A DNA stretch of 64,000 nt from Hamadaea sp013361475 (GTDB lineage: Bacteria; Actinomycetota; Actinomycetes; Mycobacteriales; Micromonosporaceae). Below are positions 42,334-50,704 of this stretch, piece after piece. Under the pieces are notes generated by a model. It saw only the letters and a list, made by a program, of their open reading frames with translations, was not told the DNA's origin and made no database searches. Each line of letters starts with the position of its first letter. Within the stretch, counting starts at the first letter, position 1. The stretch covers positions 248,001 to 312,000 of the forward strand of contig NZ_JBFAHM010000012.1 of the NCBI RefSeq assembly GCF_040654195.1, written 5' to 3'. Position numbers and translations under genes: made by a program.

Positions 42334-42906
42334 TCAGCCGTGGTGACGCTGGTAGTGCCGAGCCACCCGAGCCCGGTTGCCGCAGGTCGCCGGGGAGCAC
42401 CAGCGGCGTTGCGGATGAGCGGGCAGGAACAGCAGACGGCACCGGGCCCCTTCGCAGGCGCGTACGCGACGGACGGCCGGATCGGTCACGAGGTCGACCG
42501 CCGCTTCGGCCAGCTCGGCGAGCAGGTCGCGACCCGGTACGCCACTGCGATCCACCCGTCGCACGAGCGTGCCGTCGACGACGGTGAGCTGCGCGTACGC
42601 CGGGGCCGCCCGGACGGCGTCGTTGAGCGCGGCCAAGGCCGCCGGGGGCGGGGCGGTCGCCTGACGGGCGGCGTCGACGCAGCCGGCGACGTGCTCGCGC
42701 AGCTTCCGCAGCTGTGGCAGGTCCAGATCGGCGGGGCGGATGGCGGTGAGGCGATCGAGGTCGTGCTGCGCCGAAAGCCACGCGGAGGCGGTCGCCGGTT
42801 CGGCGAACAGGTCCACCGCGACTCCGTCCGGCCGGGTGGCGAGCGTGTTGACCAGGTCCAACGCGAGCGGTTCCCCGACGAGGGGCGGCGGTGTCGTCTC
42901 GATCAC
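42334..42906 (-). CDS. CGNR zinc-finger (ABATE-domain) regulator
   Basis: A 190-residue protein. The N-terminal ABATE domain (EPLALDLVNTLATRPDG, about 12-130) is followed by a zinc finger at 148-185 with CEGARCRLLFL and WCSPATCGNRARVARHYQRH, the CGNR hallmark. These proteins are thought to act as ligand-sensing transcription factors next to detoxification genes. It is divergent from the hydrolase fusion gene, and four CATTAG boxes lie between them, probably its binding sites. Confidence 0.9.
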   Translation of the reverse strand: MIETTPPPLVGEPLALDLVNTLATRPDGVAVDLFAEPATASAWLSAQHDLDRLTAIRPADLDLPQLRKLREHVAGCVDAARQATAPPPAALAALNDAVRAAPAYAQLTVVDGTLVRRVDRSGVPGRDLLAELAEAAVDLVTDPAVRRVRACEGARCRLLFLPAHPQRRWCSPATCGNRARVARHYQRHHG

Positions 42907-42910
42907 ATGG

Positions 42911-42989
42911 CTAATGGTACCTCAGCTCCTTGACGCATTAGATGCCGTCGCCGAAGATCTAATGCATCACGACAGGAAAGAGGCATTAG
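42911..42989. promoter_or_regulatory. Four CATTAG/CTAATG boxes between CGNR and hydrolase fusion genes
   Basis: CTAATG (42911), CATTAG (42936), CTAATG (42959) and CATTAG (42984) occur in alternating orientation with 23-25 base spacing. The middle two belong to a perfect 9-base inverted repeat, GCATTAGAT (42935-42943) and ATCTAATGC (42957-42965). The outer boxes sit next to the two start codons, fitting control of both genes by one dimeric regulator. Confidence 0.65.
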
Positions 42990-42991
42990 CT

Positions 42992-44455
42992 ATGACCGCG
43001 CTGCCGATCCCCTCGCAGGTGCACCACCGATACGCCGACGTCGACGGCGTCACCGTCTTCTACCGGGAGGCCGGACCCGCCGACGCGCCGGCGGTGCTGC
43101 TGCTGCACGGCTTCCCGAGCGCCTCGCACCAGTACCGGCGGCTCATCGAGGTGCTGGCCGCCCGCTACCACGTCATCGCGCCGGACTACCCGGGCTTCGG
43201 GTTCACCGAGGCTCCGGCGGACTACGCGTACAGCTTCGACGGGCTGGCCGACACGATCGAGAAGTTCACCGACGTCCTCGGGCTGCGCCGGTACGCCCTG
43301 TACCTGTTCGACTTCGGCGGCCCGGTCGGGCTGCGGCTGGCCGAACGACGGCCGGAGCGAGTCACCGGGCTGATCGTGCAGAACGCCAACGCGTACGCCG
43401 AAGGGCTGTCGGAGCTGGCCCAGGGCATGATCGCCAACCAGCCGGGTGTGCCCGGCGCGGAGGACCAGGTCCGGGGAATCCTGACGGCGGCGGTGACCCG
43501 GGGTCAGTACGAAGGCGGCACGGCCGACGTCTCGCGGGTCGACCCGGCCGGCTGGACGCTCGACCAGCACTTCCTCGACCAGCCCGGCCGCGAGGCGGCC
43601 CAGATCGCGCTGGCACTCGACTACGGGAGCAACGTCGAGGCGTACCCGCGGTGGCAGCAGTACCTGCGCGAGCACCGGCCGCCGGCGCTCGTCCTCTGGG
43701 GACGCAACGACGCCTTCTTCCCCGAGACCGGGGCGTACGCGTACCGCACCGACCTGCCGGACGCCGAGGTCCACGTCTTCGACACCGGGCATTTCGCCCT
43801 GGAGGAGGCGCTGCCCGAGATGGTCCCGCTGATCGACGCCTTCCTGGCCCGGCTGCCCCGGCGGATCGCGGTCGTCGGCGCGGGCGGACGGCTCGGCGGG
43901 GCGGTCGCGCGGGAGGTCGCCGAGCGCGGCCACCGGCTGACGCCACTCGGACGGTCCACGATGGACGTCACCGATCCGGACTCGGTCGCGACCGCCGTCG
44001 CCGGGCACGACGCCGTCGTCGTCGCCATCAAAGGGGAGGACTCGCTCGTCCCCCGGGGCGCGCAGGCGTTGCTCGACGGGCTCGGCCGGGCCGGCGTACG
44101 GCGATTGGTGTTCGTCGGCGGCGGAGGCAGTCTGCAGGACCCGGCGGGGCAGCGGTTCGTCGACTCGCCACAGTTCCCCGCGATGTATCTGCAGACCGCC
44201 CGCGACCAGGCCAAGGCCCTCGATCTGCTACGCGCGTCGACCGGCCCGGTGAGCTGGACCTACGTCAGCCCGCCCCCGGTCCACCTCGTCGAGGGTCCGC
44301 GTACGGGCGACTATCTCGTCGAGGCGCGGGACACTCCGATCGTCGGAGCGAGCGGCGAGAGCCGGGTCAGCATCCCCGACTTCGCCGCGGCCGTCGTCGA
44401 CGCGGCGGAGACCGGGCGGTTTGACCGGCAGCGGGTGACGGTCGCCTACGCCTGA
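42992..44455 (+). CDS. Fusion of alpha/beta hydrolase and NAD(P)-binding (NmrA/SDR-like) domain
   Basis: A 487-residue two-domain protein. Residues 1-290 are an epoxide hydrolase/haloalkane dehalogenase-type alpha/beta hydrolase: oxyanion HGFPSAS at 39-45, nucleophile Asp107 in LFDFGGPVG, acid in LWGRNDAFF and His267 in FDTGHFALEE. Residues 291-487 form a Rossmann domain with GAGGRLG at 297-303 and GVRRLVFVGGGGS, like NAD(P)H-binding NmrA-type proteins. These usually occur as separate genes. The join (LARLPR-RIAVVG) falls exactly where one would end and the other begin. GGAAAGAGG precedes the ATG. A repair role for electrophiles under CGNR control is a reasonable guess. Confidence 0.85.
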   Translation: MTALPIPSQVHHRYADVDGVTVFYREAGPADAPAVLLLHGFPSASHQYRRLIEVLAARYHVIAPDYPGFGFTEAPADYAYSFDGLADTIEKFTDVLGLRRYALYLFDFGGPVGLRLAERRPERVTGLIVQNANAYAEGLSELAQGMIANQPGVPGAEDQVRGILTAAVTRGQYEGGTADVSRVDPAGWTLDQHFLDQPGREAAQIALALDYGSNVEAYPRWQQYLREHRPPALVLWGRNDAFFPETGAYAYRTDLPDAEVHVFDTGHFALEEALPEMVPLIDAFLARLPRRIAVVGAGGRLGGAVAREVAERGHRLTPLGRSTMDVTDPDSVATAVAGHDAVVVAIKGEDSLVPRGAQALLDGLGRAGVRRLVFVGGGGSLQDPAGQRFVDSPQFPAMYLQTARDQAKALDLLRASTGPVSWTYVSPPPVHLVEGPRTGDYLVEARDTPIVGASGESRVSIPDFAAAVVDAAETGRFDRQRVTVAYA

Positions 44456-44478
44456 CGGTTCCGCCGCGCTCAAGATCA

Positions 44479-44543
44479 GCGGAGGATCAGGGATCAGGGT
44501 CGAATCTTGATGCGAGATTCGACCGGGATCCCTGATCCGCCGC
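44479..44543. repeat. Palindromic repeat element, copy 2 of 3
   Basis: The stem GCGG + GGATCAGGGATC + GGTCGAATCT (44479-44507) pairs with AGATTCGACC + GATCCCTGATCC + CCGC (44515-44543) around a 7-base loop, with small bulges. It lies between two converging genes (the hydrolase fusion and katG), so it can stop transcription from both sides. The core matches the elements at 27540 and 50705. Confidence 0.88.
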
Positions 44544-44588
44544 ACTAAGCCGCGTCCAGAGGGCGGCCCCGCGAGGTGACGACCGGCC

Positions 44589-46820
44589 TCAGGCGAGGTC
44601 GAACCGGTCGAGGTCCATGACCTTGGTCCAGGCCGCGACGAAGTCGGTGACGAACTTCTCGCGGGCGTCCTGGCTGGCGTAGACCTCCGCGAGCGCGCGG
44701 AGCTGCGAGTTCGAGCCGAAGATCAGGTCGACCGCGGTGGCCGTCCACTTCACCTCGCCGGTACGCACGTCGCGGATCTCGTAGACCTGGTCGTCGGAGG
44801 CGGACGCCGTCCACTTCGTCCCCGGCGAGAGCAGGTTGACGAAGAAGTCGTTCGTGAGCACGCCCGGCCGGTCGGTCAGTACGCCGTGCGCCGTGCCGCC
44901 GACGTTGTTGCCCAGCGCCCGCAGACCACCGATGAGAACGGTCATCTCCGGTGCGGTCAGGTTCAGCATGTACGCCCGGTCGATGAGCAGCACCTCGGGC
45001 ATGGTCTTCTCGCCGGGCCGCAGGTAGTTGCGGAATCCGTCGGCCCGGGGTTCGAGCACCGAGAAGGACTCGACGTCGGTCTGCTCCTGCGTCGCGTCCG
45101 TACGCCCAGGGTGGAACGGGACCGTGACCGGCACGCCGGCGTCGCGGGCGGCCTTCTCGACGGCCGCCGAGCCGGCCAGCACGATCAGGTCGGCGAGGGA
45201 GATCTTCGCCCCGCCGGCGCTGTTGAACTCCTGCTGGATACCCTCCAGAGTGGACAGAACGGTGGCCAGCTGCTCGGGCTGGTTCGCCTCCCAGCCGCGC
45301 TGCGGGTCGAGCCGCAGCCGGGCGCCGTTGGCGCCCCCGCGCTTGTCGGTGGACCGGAAGCTGGCGGCCGAAGCCCAGGCGGTCGAGATCAACTGCGCCG
45401 TGGTGAGCCCGGACTCCAGCACCTTCGCCTTGAGCGCCGTGACGTCGGCGTCGCCCACGAGCTCGCCCTCGGCGGCCGGCACCGGGTCCTGCCAGAGCTG
45501 TGCCTCGGGCACCCAGGGACCGAGGAAGCGGCTGACCGGTCCCATGTCGCGGTGCAGCAGCTTGTACCAGGCCTTGGCGAAGGCCAGCGCGAACTCGTCG
45601 GGGTGCTCGAGGAACCGGCGCGAGATCTGCTCATACGCCGGGTCGACGCGCAACGACAGGTCGGTCGTGAGCATCGTCGGCCGGTGCTTCCGGCCGGGAT
45701 CGTGCGCGTCCGGAATGATCGCCTCGGCGTCCTTGGCCACCCACTGCTTGGCCCCGCCCGGGCTGGTGGACGGCTCCCACTCGTACCCGAACAGGATCTC
45801 GAAGAAGCGGTTGCTCCACTGGGTCGGCCGGTCCGTCCAGGTCACCTCGAGACCGCTGGTGATCGTGTCGGGACCCTTGCCGGTGCCGTGCGTGCTGAGC
45901 CAGCCGAGCCCCTGCTCGACCAGCGGAGCGGCCTCGGGCTCCGGGCCGACGTGGTCGGCCGCGACCCCGGCGCCGTGCGTCTTGCCGAAGGTGTGGCCGC
46001 CCGCGATCAGCGCCACGGTCTCCTCGTCGTTCATCGCCATGCGGCGGAACGTCTCCCGGATGAACGCCGCCGCGGCGAGCGGATCCCCGTTGCCCTGCGG
46101 GCCTTCCGGGTTGACGTAGATGAGACCCATCTCGGTCGCGCCGACCCCGCCGATCATCTCCTTCTCGGAGACGTACCGCTCGTCGCCGAGCCAGGCGTCC
46201 TCGGGACCCCAGAAGATCTCCTCGGGCTCCCAGACGTCCTCCCGGCCGAAGCCGAAGCCGAACGTCTGGAACCCCATCGACTCCAGCGCGACGTTGCCCG
46301 CGAGGACGAGCAGGTCGGCCCAGGAGATCTGCTGGCCGTACTTCTGCTTGACCGGCCACAGCAGCCGCCGGGCCTTGTCGAGGTTGGCGTTGTCCGGCCA
46401 GCTGTTGAGCGGGGCGAACCGCTGGCCGCCGTCGCCCGCGCCGCCGCGCCCGTCCTGGATCCGGTAGGTGCCCGCGGCGTGCCAGCTCATGCGGATCATC
46501 AGGCCGCCGTAGTGGCCGAAGTCGGCCGGCCACCAGTCCTGCGAGGTGGTGAGGGCGGCGACGATGTCCCGCTTGAGCGCCTCGACGTCGAGCTTGGCGA
46601 ACTCCTGGGCGTAATCGAAACTCGGCCCCAGCGGGTTGCTCTTGGACGAGTGGGCGTGCAGCACCGAAAGGTCGAGCTGATTGGGCCACCAGTCGCGATT
46701 GGTACGCGGCCGGCCGCCGGTCTTCGGCGTCGGCGAGTCGATCGCCGGGTTCTCGCTCTCGCTGCCCTGCGCGGTCACGGAATCCGGTGCGACCTGGCCG
46801 GCGCCCTGGGTGTCGCTCAT
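44589..46820 (-). CDS. katG: Catalase-peroxidase KatG
   Basis: A 743-residue bifunctional haem enzyme that destroys hydrogen peroxide and oxidises peroxidase substrates in the cytoplasm. The distal triad is Arg110, Trp113 and His114 in MIRMSWHAAGTYR, and the proximal His276 is in GGHTFGKTHGAG. Trp113, Tyr235 (GLIYVNPEG) and Met261 (FRRMAMND) are spaced as in the mycobacterial enzyme, whose matching residues form the Met-Tyr-Trp adduct needed for catalase activity. The whole C-terminal duplicated domain is present. GGAGGAAG precedes the ATG. No furA gene lies upstream, unlike in many actinobacteria; a hairpin at 46846-46879 occupies the leader. Confidence 0.98.
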   Translation of the reverse strand: MSDTQGAGQVAPDSVTAQGSESENPAIDSPTPKTGGRPRTNRDWWPNQLDLSVLHAHSSKSNPLGPSFDYAQEFAKLDVEALKRDIVAALTTSQDWWPADFGHYGGLMIRMSWHAAGTYRIQDGRGGAGDGGQRFAPLNSWPDNANLDKARRLLWPVKQKYGQQISWADLLVLAGNVALESMGFQTFGFGFGREDVWEPEEIFWGPEDAWLGDERYVSEKEMIGGVGATEMGLIYVNPEGPQGNGDPLAAAAFIRETFRRMAMNDEETVALIAGGHTFGKTHGAGVAADHVGPEPEAAPLVEQGLGWLSTHGTGKGPDTITSGLEVTWTDRPTQWSNRFFEILFGYEWEPSTSPGGAKQWVAKDAEAIIPDAHDPGRKHRPTMLTTDLSLRVDPAYEQISRRFLEHPDEFALAFAKAWYKLLHRDMGPVSRFLGPWVPEAQLWQDPVPAAEGELVGDADVTALKAKVLESGLTTAQLISTAWASAASFRSTDKRGGANGARLRLDPQRGWEANQPEQLATVLSTLEGIQQEFNSAGGAKISLADLIVLAGSAAVEKAARDAGVPVTVPFHPGRTDATQEQTDVESFSVLEPRADGFRNYLRPGEKTMPEVLLIDRAYMLNLTAPEMTVLIGGLRALGNNVGGTAHGVLTDRPGVLTNDFFVNLLSPGTKWTASASDDQVYEIRDVRTGEVKWTATAVDLIFGSNSQLRALAEVYASQDAREKFVTDFVAAWTKVMDLDRFDLA

Positions 46821-46845
46821 TGCTTCCTCCGAGTTGGCGGTTCAC

Positions 46846-46879
46846 CGGGGAACTGCGGGCAGGCGTCGGCAGTTCCCCG
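46846..46879 (-). promoter_or_regulatory. Perfect inverted repeat in the katG leader
   Basis: CGGGGAACTGC (46846-46856) and GCAGTTCCCCG (46869-46879) are an 11-base perfect inverted repeat with a 12-base centre, 26 bases upstream of the katG start codon. It could be an operator for a redox regulator or an RNA hairpin in the leader. A TTGACT hexamer (minus strand, near 46905) lies further upstream. Confidence 0.55.
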
Positions 46880-46961
46880 CGAAACGGAATTAAACTGGAA
46901 CAAGTCAACTTAACGCACAAAGTCTACCGGCGCTGTGTTCGGCCCGACGGGTTTAGGCAGG

Positions 46962-46989
46962 TTCGCCGCGGTCCATTCGCCGCGGTCCA
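46962..46989. repeat. 14-base perfect tandem duplication
   Basis: TTCGCCGCGGTCCA occurs twice in direct succession (46962-46975 and 46976-46989) in the 286-base gap between katG and the sigma factor gene. The rest of that gap shows only the katG leader hairpin. Confidence 0.7.
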
Positions 46990-47106
46990 GCAGCTTCCGC
47001 TGGGGGATCGGGCGGCCGTCGCGCCGGAACCTGTACTGACGACACAGGCCCGCAACCGTCATCGGACTGTCATGGACCGGGGCCGGCGGACCGATACCGT
47101 GAAGTG

Positions 47107-48012
47107 ATGACCGGCTCCGGCGACTGGCTGACGGGCGCGTACGACGATCACCACCGTGAGCTGCACGCGCACTGTTACCGCCTCGCCGGCAACGTTGCCG
47201 AGGCGGACGACCTCGTGCAGGAGACGTTCCTGCGGGCGTGGAAGGCGCGAGACGCCTTCGAGGGACGCTCGTCGGTCCGGACCTGGCTGCACCGCATCGC
47301 GACCAACGTGTTCCTCGACAGCCGCAAGCCCGCCGAACGGCGTACGCGGCCGGTCGGCGACGTGCTGGAGTGGAGCACCGAGATCGGGCCCTACCCCGAC
47401 TGCCTGTTCGACGCCGGTCCGCAGGCCGAGCAGGCCGCCGCCGAGATCGTCGAACTGGCGCTCGTCGCCGCCCTCCTGCACCTGCCGGCCCGGCAGCGGG
47501 CCGCCTTCGTGCTCCGGGACGTGTCGGGCTGGACGCCGGCGGAGGTCGCCGACGCGCTGCAGGTCGCGGTCCCGGCGGCCAACGGCCTCGTCCAGCGCGC
47601 CCGCGCGACCGTACGCCGCCATGCCCCGGCCGATCCCCGCGACTGGCGGCGACCGCACTTGACCGCGGCGGACCACGAGATCCTGCGCCGCTACCTCGGC
47701 ACGACCGATCCGGCCGAGCTACGCGACCTGCTCGCCGCCGACGTACGCCTCACGATGCCGCCGGATGCGCCGGTGCTCGGTCGCGACGCCGTGGCCGAGT
47801 TCCTCACCCGGCCGCTGGACTGGCGTACCTTCCCGGTCTCGGCGAACGGGCGGCCGGCGGTGGCGAACTACCTCCGGCAACCCGGGCGTACGCGGTACGA
47901 CGCGCTGGTCGTCGACGTGCTCCACATCGTGGACGGGCGGATCGCCGAGATCAACGCGTTCGTCGGCGGCCGTCACGTGACCACGTTCGGCCTGCCGCGA
48001 CTACTGGACTGA
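47107..48012 (+). CDS. ECF-type sigma factor with C-terminal SnoaL-like domain
   Basis: A 301-residue sigma factor. Region 2 (about 10-75) carries AEADDLVQETFLRAWKARDAFEG and SVRTWLHRIATNVFLD. Region 4 (about 115-170) has ALLHLPARQRAAFVLRDVSGWTPAEVADAL. Residues 185-300 form a SnoaL/NTF2-like barrel (LLAADVRLTMPPDAPVLG), as in SigG/SigJ-like and ECF41-like groups, where this extension regulates activity in place of an anti-sigma factor. The ATG at 47107 is preferred over GTG at 47104. No anti-sigma gene is nearby. Its targets are unknown. Confidence 0.88.
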   Translation: MTGSGDWLTGAYDDHHRELHAHCYRLAGNVAEADDLVQETFLRAWKARDAFEGRSSVRTWLHRIATNVFLDSRKPAERRTRPVGDVLEWSTEIGPYPDCLFDAGPQAEQAAAEIVELALVAALLHLPARQRAAFVLRDVSGWTPAEVADALQVAVPAANGLVQRARATVRRHAPADPRDWRRPHLTAADHEILRRYLGTTDPAELRDLLAADVRLTMPPDAPVLGRDAVAEFLTRPLDWRTFPVSANGRPAVANYLRQPGRTRYDALVVDVLHIVDGRIAEINAFVGGRHVTTFGLPRLLD

Positions 48013-48039
48013 CGCACCCCGCTGGACTGACGCACCCCG
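48004..48039. repeat. 18-base tandem duplication over the sigma factor stop codon
   Basis: CTGGACTGACGCACCCCG occurs twice in a row (48004-48021 and 48022-48039); the first copy contains the sigma factor stop codon at 48010-48012. This looks like slippage duplication and resembles the arrangement at the GH42 stop (18003-18036). Confidence 0.75.
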
Positions 48040-48063
48040 CGGAGGCTGGGCTGATACGGCCGG

Positions 48064-48417
48064 TCAGCCGCTCTTCGCGTCGAGGTACTGGAGCAGCTCG
48101 TGCGCGGCCAGCTCCACATCCTTGTGCCGATACTCCGACGCTCGGTAGACGCACGCGATCAGTCCCGTGCGGTGCAGCCGGCGGAGGTCGCCGTAGACGA
48201 AGGCGTACCGGGCCTTGGTCTCGTCGGCCGCGCCGATGGTCAGACCGAGGTGCCAGGCGGCGTACTCGGCCCAGTCGTGCCTGTCGAGGTACGCGTTCTG
48301 CGCGTCGGCCTTGGGCTGGACCGCGCCCCAGTCGCTGTCGAGCACGTACCGGCGGGAGTCGATCAGCTCACGGGCGAAGGCGACCGCTTCCGGGTTCAGC
48401 TCGTACTTGTTGGGCAT
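48064..48417 (-). CDS. Conserved actinobacterial hypothetical protein
   Basis: A 117-residue soluble protein. The sequence YVLDSDWGAVQPKADAQNAY, DWAEYAAWHLGLT and ARYAFVYGDLRRLHRTGLIAC corresponds to a well-conserved but uncharacterised actinobacterial family as I remember it. The strong conservation of Trp, Asp, His and Tyr suggests a binding or catalytic pocket. It is encoded alone, convergent with the sigma factor gene and divergent from the first beta-propeller gene. Confidence 0.8.
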   Translation of the reverse strand: MPNKYELNPEAVAFARELIDSRRYVLDSDWGAVQPKADAQNAYLDRHDWAEYAAWHLGLTIGAADETKARYAFVYGDLRRLHRTGLIACVYRASEYRHKDVELAAHELLQYLDAKSG

Positions 48418-48493
48418 GCCCGCCGCTTACCCCAAAGCGGCGCCCCGGATTCGCCGGCCGATGATCGACAGCTCTGCGTTCGGCGGCTACCCT

Positions 48494-48515
48494 GATTACG
48501 GCCGGGGCCGTAATC
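48494..48515. promoter_or_regulatory. 22-base palindrome before the first beta-propeller gene
   Basis: GATTACGGCC (48494-48503) and GGCCGTAATC (48506-48515) form a perfect inverted repeat with a 2-base centre, between the hypothetical gene and the propeller gene. The half-site CCGTAAT recurs twice in front of the other two propeller genes (52770 and 52835), suggesting one shared regulator. Confidence 0.6.
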
Positions 48516-48631
48516 GCGATGAACGCGGAAGATCGCGAGCTTCCGGCTCCGTACGGCAGATATCGGAAACGCCCTCAACCCGAGCCGACGGCATGCGCCG
48601 CCGGCCCCACCGGCAGGAAGCAGGCACCCTC

Positions 48632-50674
48632 ATGTCCCTCGTTCGCCGGTTCATCGCCTTCACGGCGGTGGCAGCGACAGCCCTCACCCTCGGCGGCCCG
48701 CCGGCCGCGCAAGCCGGCCCCACCGGCACCGCCACGACCGCGGCGGCGGTCACCGTCGAATCTCTCGGCATCCCCCTGCGCGACGTGCTGATGATCGGCG
48801 GCATCGTCGCGCCCGGCCCCGACGGGCGGCCCGTGCTGTGGTCGGCGATCTCCGGCGAACCGGCCCACCTCGCCGCGATCGACCCGGCCACCGGAACCAC
48901 CGTGTCCGTGCAGGAACTGACCGGTGCACCCGGCTCGTACGCGGTGGCGGCCGCCCCGGACGGGACCATCTACGTCGGCGCGTACGGCACGGGCGACCTC
49001 TATCGGCGTAAGCCCGGCAAGGACAGCCCGATCGAGAACCTGGGCCGCCCGCTGCCGTCCGAGTCGTACATCTGGCGGCTGTCGGTGGACTCCGCCGGGA
49101 TCGTCTACGGAGGCACCTATCCGGGCGCCCGTGTGTTCGCGTACAATCCGGCGACCGGCGCGACCCGCGACTACGGTCAGGTCCTCCCGGGCGTGCAGTA
49201 CGTCCGCAGCATCGCGGTCGCCGACGGCAAGATCTACGCCGGTACGCAGCCCGACGCGCACCTGTTCGAGATCGACGCCGCCACCGGTACGCGTCGGGAA
49301 CTGCCATTGCCGGACGGACTCGGCAGCGGCACCGGACTGACCGTGTACGACCTCAACGCGTACGACGGCCGGGTGTACGCCCGGTACGGCGCGGCCATCA
49401 CCGGCAAGCTGGGCGTCTACGACATCGCGGCCGGGCGCTGGACCGACCTGATCGCCGACGTCGCCGGGCTCGACGTGTCCGAGCCGGGTCCGAAGGGGAT
49501 GGTCTACCTCACCCGGGCCGGTCACCTGACCGGATATCAGCCGGAGACCCGGGAGTTCGTCGACACCGGACTGTCCTTCGCCGGGCGCGTGGTCAACAAC
49601 CGCGGAATCGGCTGGGTGACCCTGGCGGACCGCGACTGGCCGGGGCGTACGCTCGTCGGCCTGCTCTGGCGCGGCGAGATGTTCCGGTACAACCCGCTGA
49701 CCGGCCGGTCCGACGTGGTGCGTACGGACGTCCCCGGTGAGCCGATCCCGCTCGCCGCGCTCAGTGCGGGAGCCTCCGGCACCGTGTACGCCGGTGGCTA
49801 CCTCAACGGCGGCCTGGCCAAGATCGACCCCGACACCGGCAAGGCCGACTTCCAGCGGTTCTCCCAGGTGGAAAGCGTGCTCGAAGTCGGCGACCAGGTG
49901 TACCTGGGGGCGTACCCGGATTCGCGGCTCTACCGCTACGACCTCGGGAAGGCGTGGAGCAGCTCCGAGTACTCGCCCGGTCCGGCCGGAACGCCGGAGA
50001 ACCCGGTGAAGCTGGTCGACCTCAAGTCCTACGACCAGGTACGCGCCCGGGCGCTGACCGACGCGGGAGACAAGGTGGCGTACGGGACGATGCCGAACAC
50101 CACCCTCGGTGGCGCACTGGTCGTCGTGGACAAGGAGACCGGTACCTCCACAGTGCACCGTCCGGTCGTCACGGACTCGTCGATCGTCAGTCTGGCGTAC
50201 CAGTCGGGCCTGATCGTCGGTGGCACCTCGAAGGACGGCGGCTACAGCGTGCCGCCGCCCACCCAGACCGAGGCCCGGCTCTTCGGCTGGGACGTCGCCT
50301 CGGACAGCAAGGCGTTCGAGTTCGTGCCGGTGCCCGGCGCGACCGCCATCCCGGCGCTGGCCCTCGATGGCAGCGGCCGGTTGTGGGGCCTGGCCGGCGG
50401 GCAGCTGTTCGCCGTCGACGTCGCGTCGCGGACGGTCGTCCAGCGCATCCAGCTCGCGCCCGGCGTGGCCGACAGCCGGGGCCGGCTCGGCTACGATGCC
50501 ACCCGCAACGTGCTGTACGCCCTGGTCAACGGCCACCTGCTGATCCAGGTCGACCTCGCCACCGGTACGCCCACCCAGCTGCTCGACCGCTCGGCGGAGT
50601 TCCTCGCCGTGCACCCGGACGGGCGGCTGTTCCTCGGCGACGGCCCCGAGGTCTTCCGGGTGACCGTCGGCTGA
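48632..50674 (+). CDS. Secreted beta-propeller protein, paralogue A
   Basis: A 680-residue exported protein. A Sec signal ends near AAQAG (residue 29). The rest is made of repeated four-stranded blades with patterns such as PDGTIYVGAYGTGDLYRRKP, IVYGGTYPGARVFAYNP and GKIYAGTQPDAHLFEID, which read as one or two seven-to-eight-bladed propellers of the NHL/PQQ-like kind. There is no catalytic motif. It is clearly homologous to the proteins at 50801-52732 and 52877-55129, which share blade sequences including GGTYPG and YRDYG-type signatures. A role in binding or degrading an extracellular polymer is possible but unproven. The ribosome binding site is weak; an in-frame ATG 14 codons upstream is an alternative. 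Confidence 0.8.
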   Translation: MSLVRRFIAFTAVAATALTLGGPPAAQAGPTGTATTAAAVTVESLGIPLRDVLMIGGIVAPGPDGRPVLWSAISGEPAHLAAIDPATGTTVSVQELTGAPGSYAVAAAPDGTIYVGAYGTGDLYRRKPGKDSPIENLGRPLPSESYIWRLSVDSAGIVYGGTYPGARVFAYNPATGATRDYGQVLPGVQYVRSIAVADGKIYAGTQPDAHLFEIDAATGTRRELPLPDGLGSGTGLTVYDLNAYDGRVYARYGAAITGKLGVYDIAAGRWTDLIADVAGLDVSEPGPKGMVYLTRAGHLTGYQPETREFVDTGLSFAGRVVNNRGIGWVTLADRDWPGRTLVGLLWRGEMFRYNPLTGRSDVVRTDVPGEPIPLAALSAGASGTVYAGGYLNGGLAKIDPDTGKADFQRFSQVESVLEVGDQVYLGAYPDSRLYRYDLGKAWSSSEYSPGPAGTPENPVKLVDLKSYDQVRARALTDAGDKVAYGTMPNTTLGGALVVVDKETGTSTVHRPVVTDSSIVSLAYQSGLIVGGTSKDGGYSVPPPTQTEARLFGWDVASDSKAFEFVPVPGATAIPALALDGSGRLWGLAGGQLFAVDVASRTVVQRIQLAPGVADSRGRLGYDATRNVLYALVNGHLLIQVDLATGTPTQLLDRSAEFLAVHPDGRLFLGDGPEVFRVTVG

Positions 50675-50704
50675 CGCGTTCCGTCCGCCCGCTGACGCGG
50701 CAAA

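Noticed and set aside
42740..42991. Longer N-terminus for the hydrolase fusion starting inside the CGNR gene
   Set aside because: The frame is open, but the extra residues are antisense of the CGNR gene, and a proper ribosome binding site with the canonical hydrolase start lies at 42992.
46821..47106. A furA gene upstream of katG
   Set aside because: The 286-base gap has no open frame of suitable length or Fur-like His/Cys motif.
48519..48791. Small plus-strand frame between the hypothetical gene and propeller A
   Set aside because: Overlaps the start and signal-peptide region of propeller A in another frame and has an Arg/Pro/Ser-rich, non-protein-like sequence.
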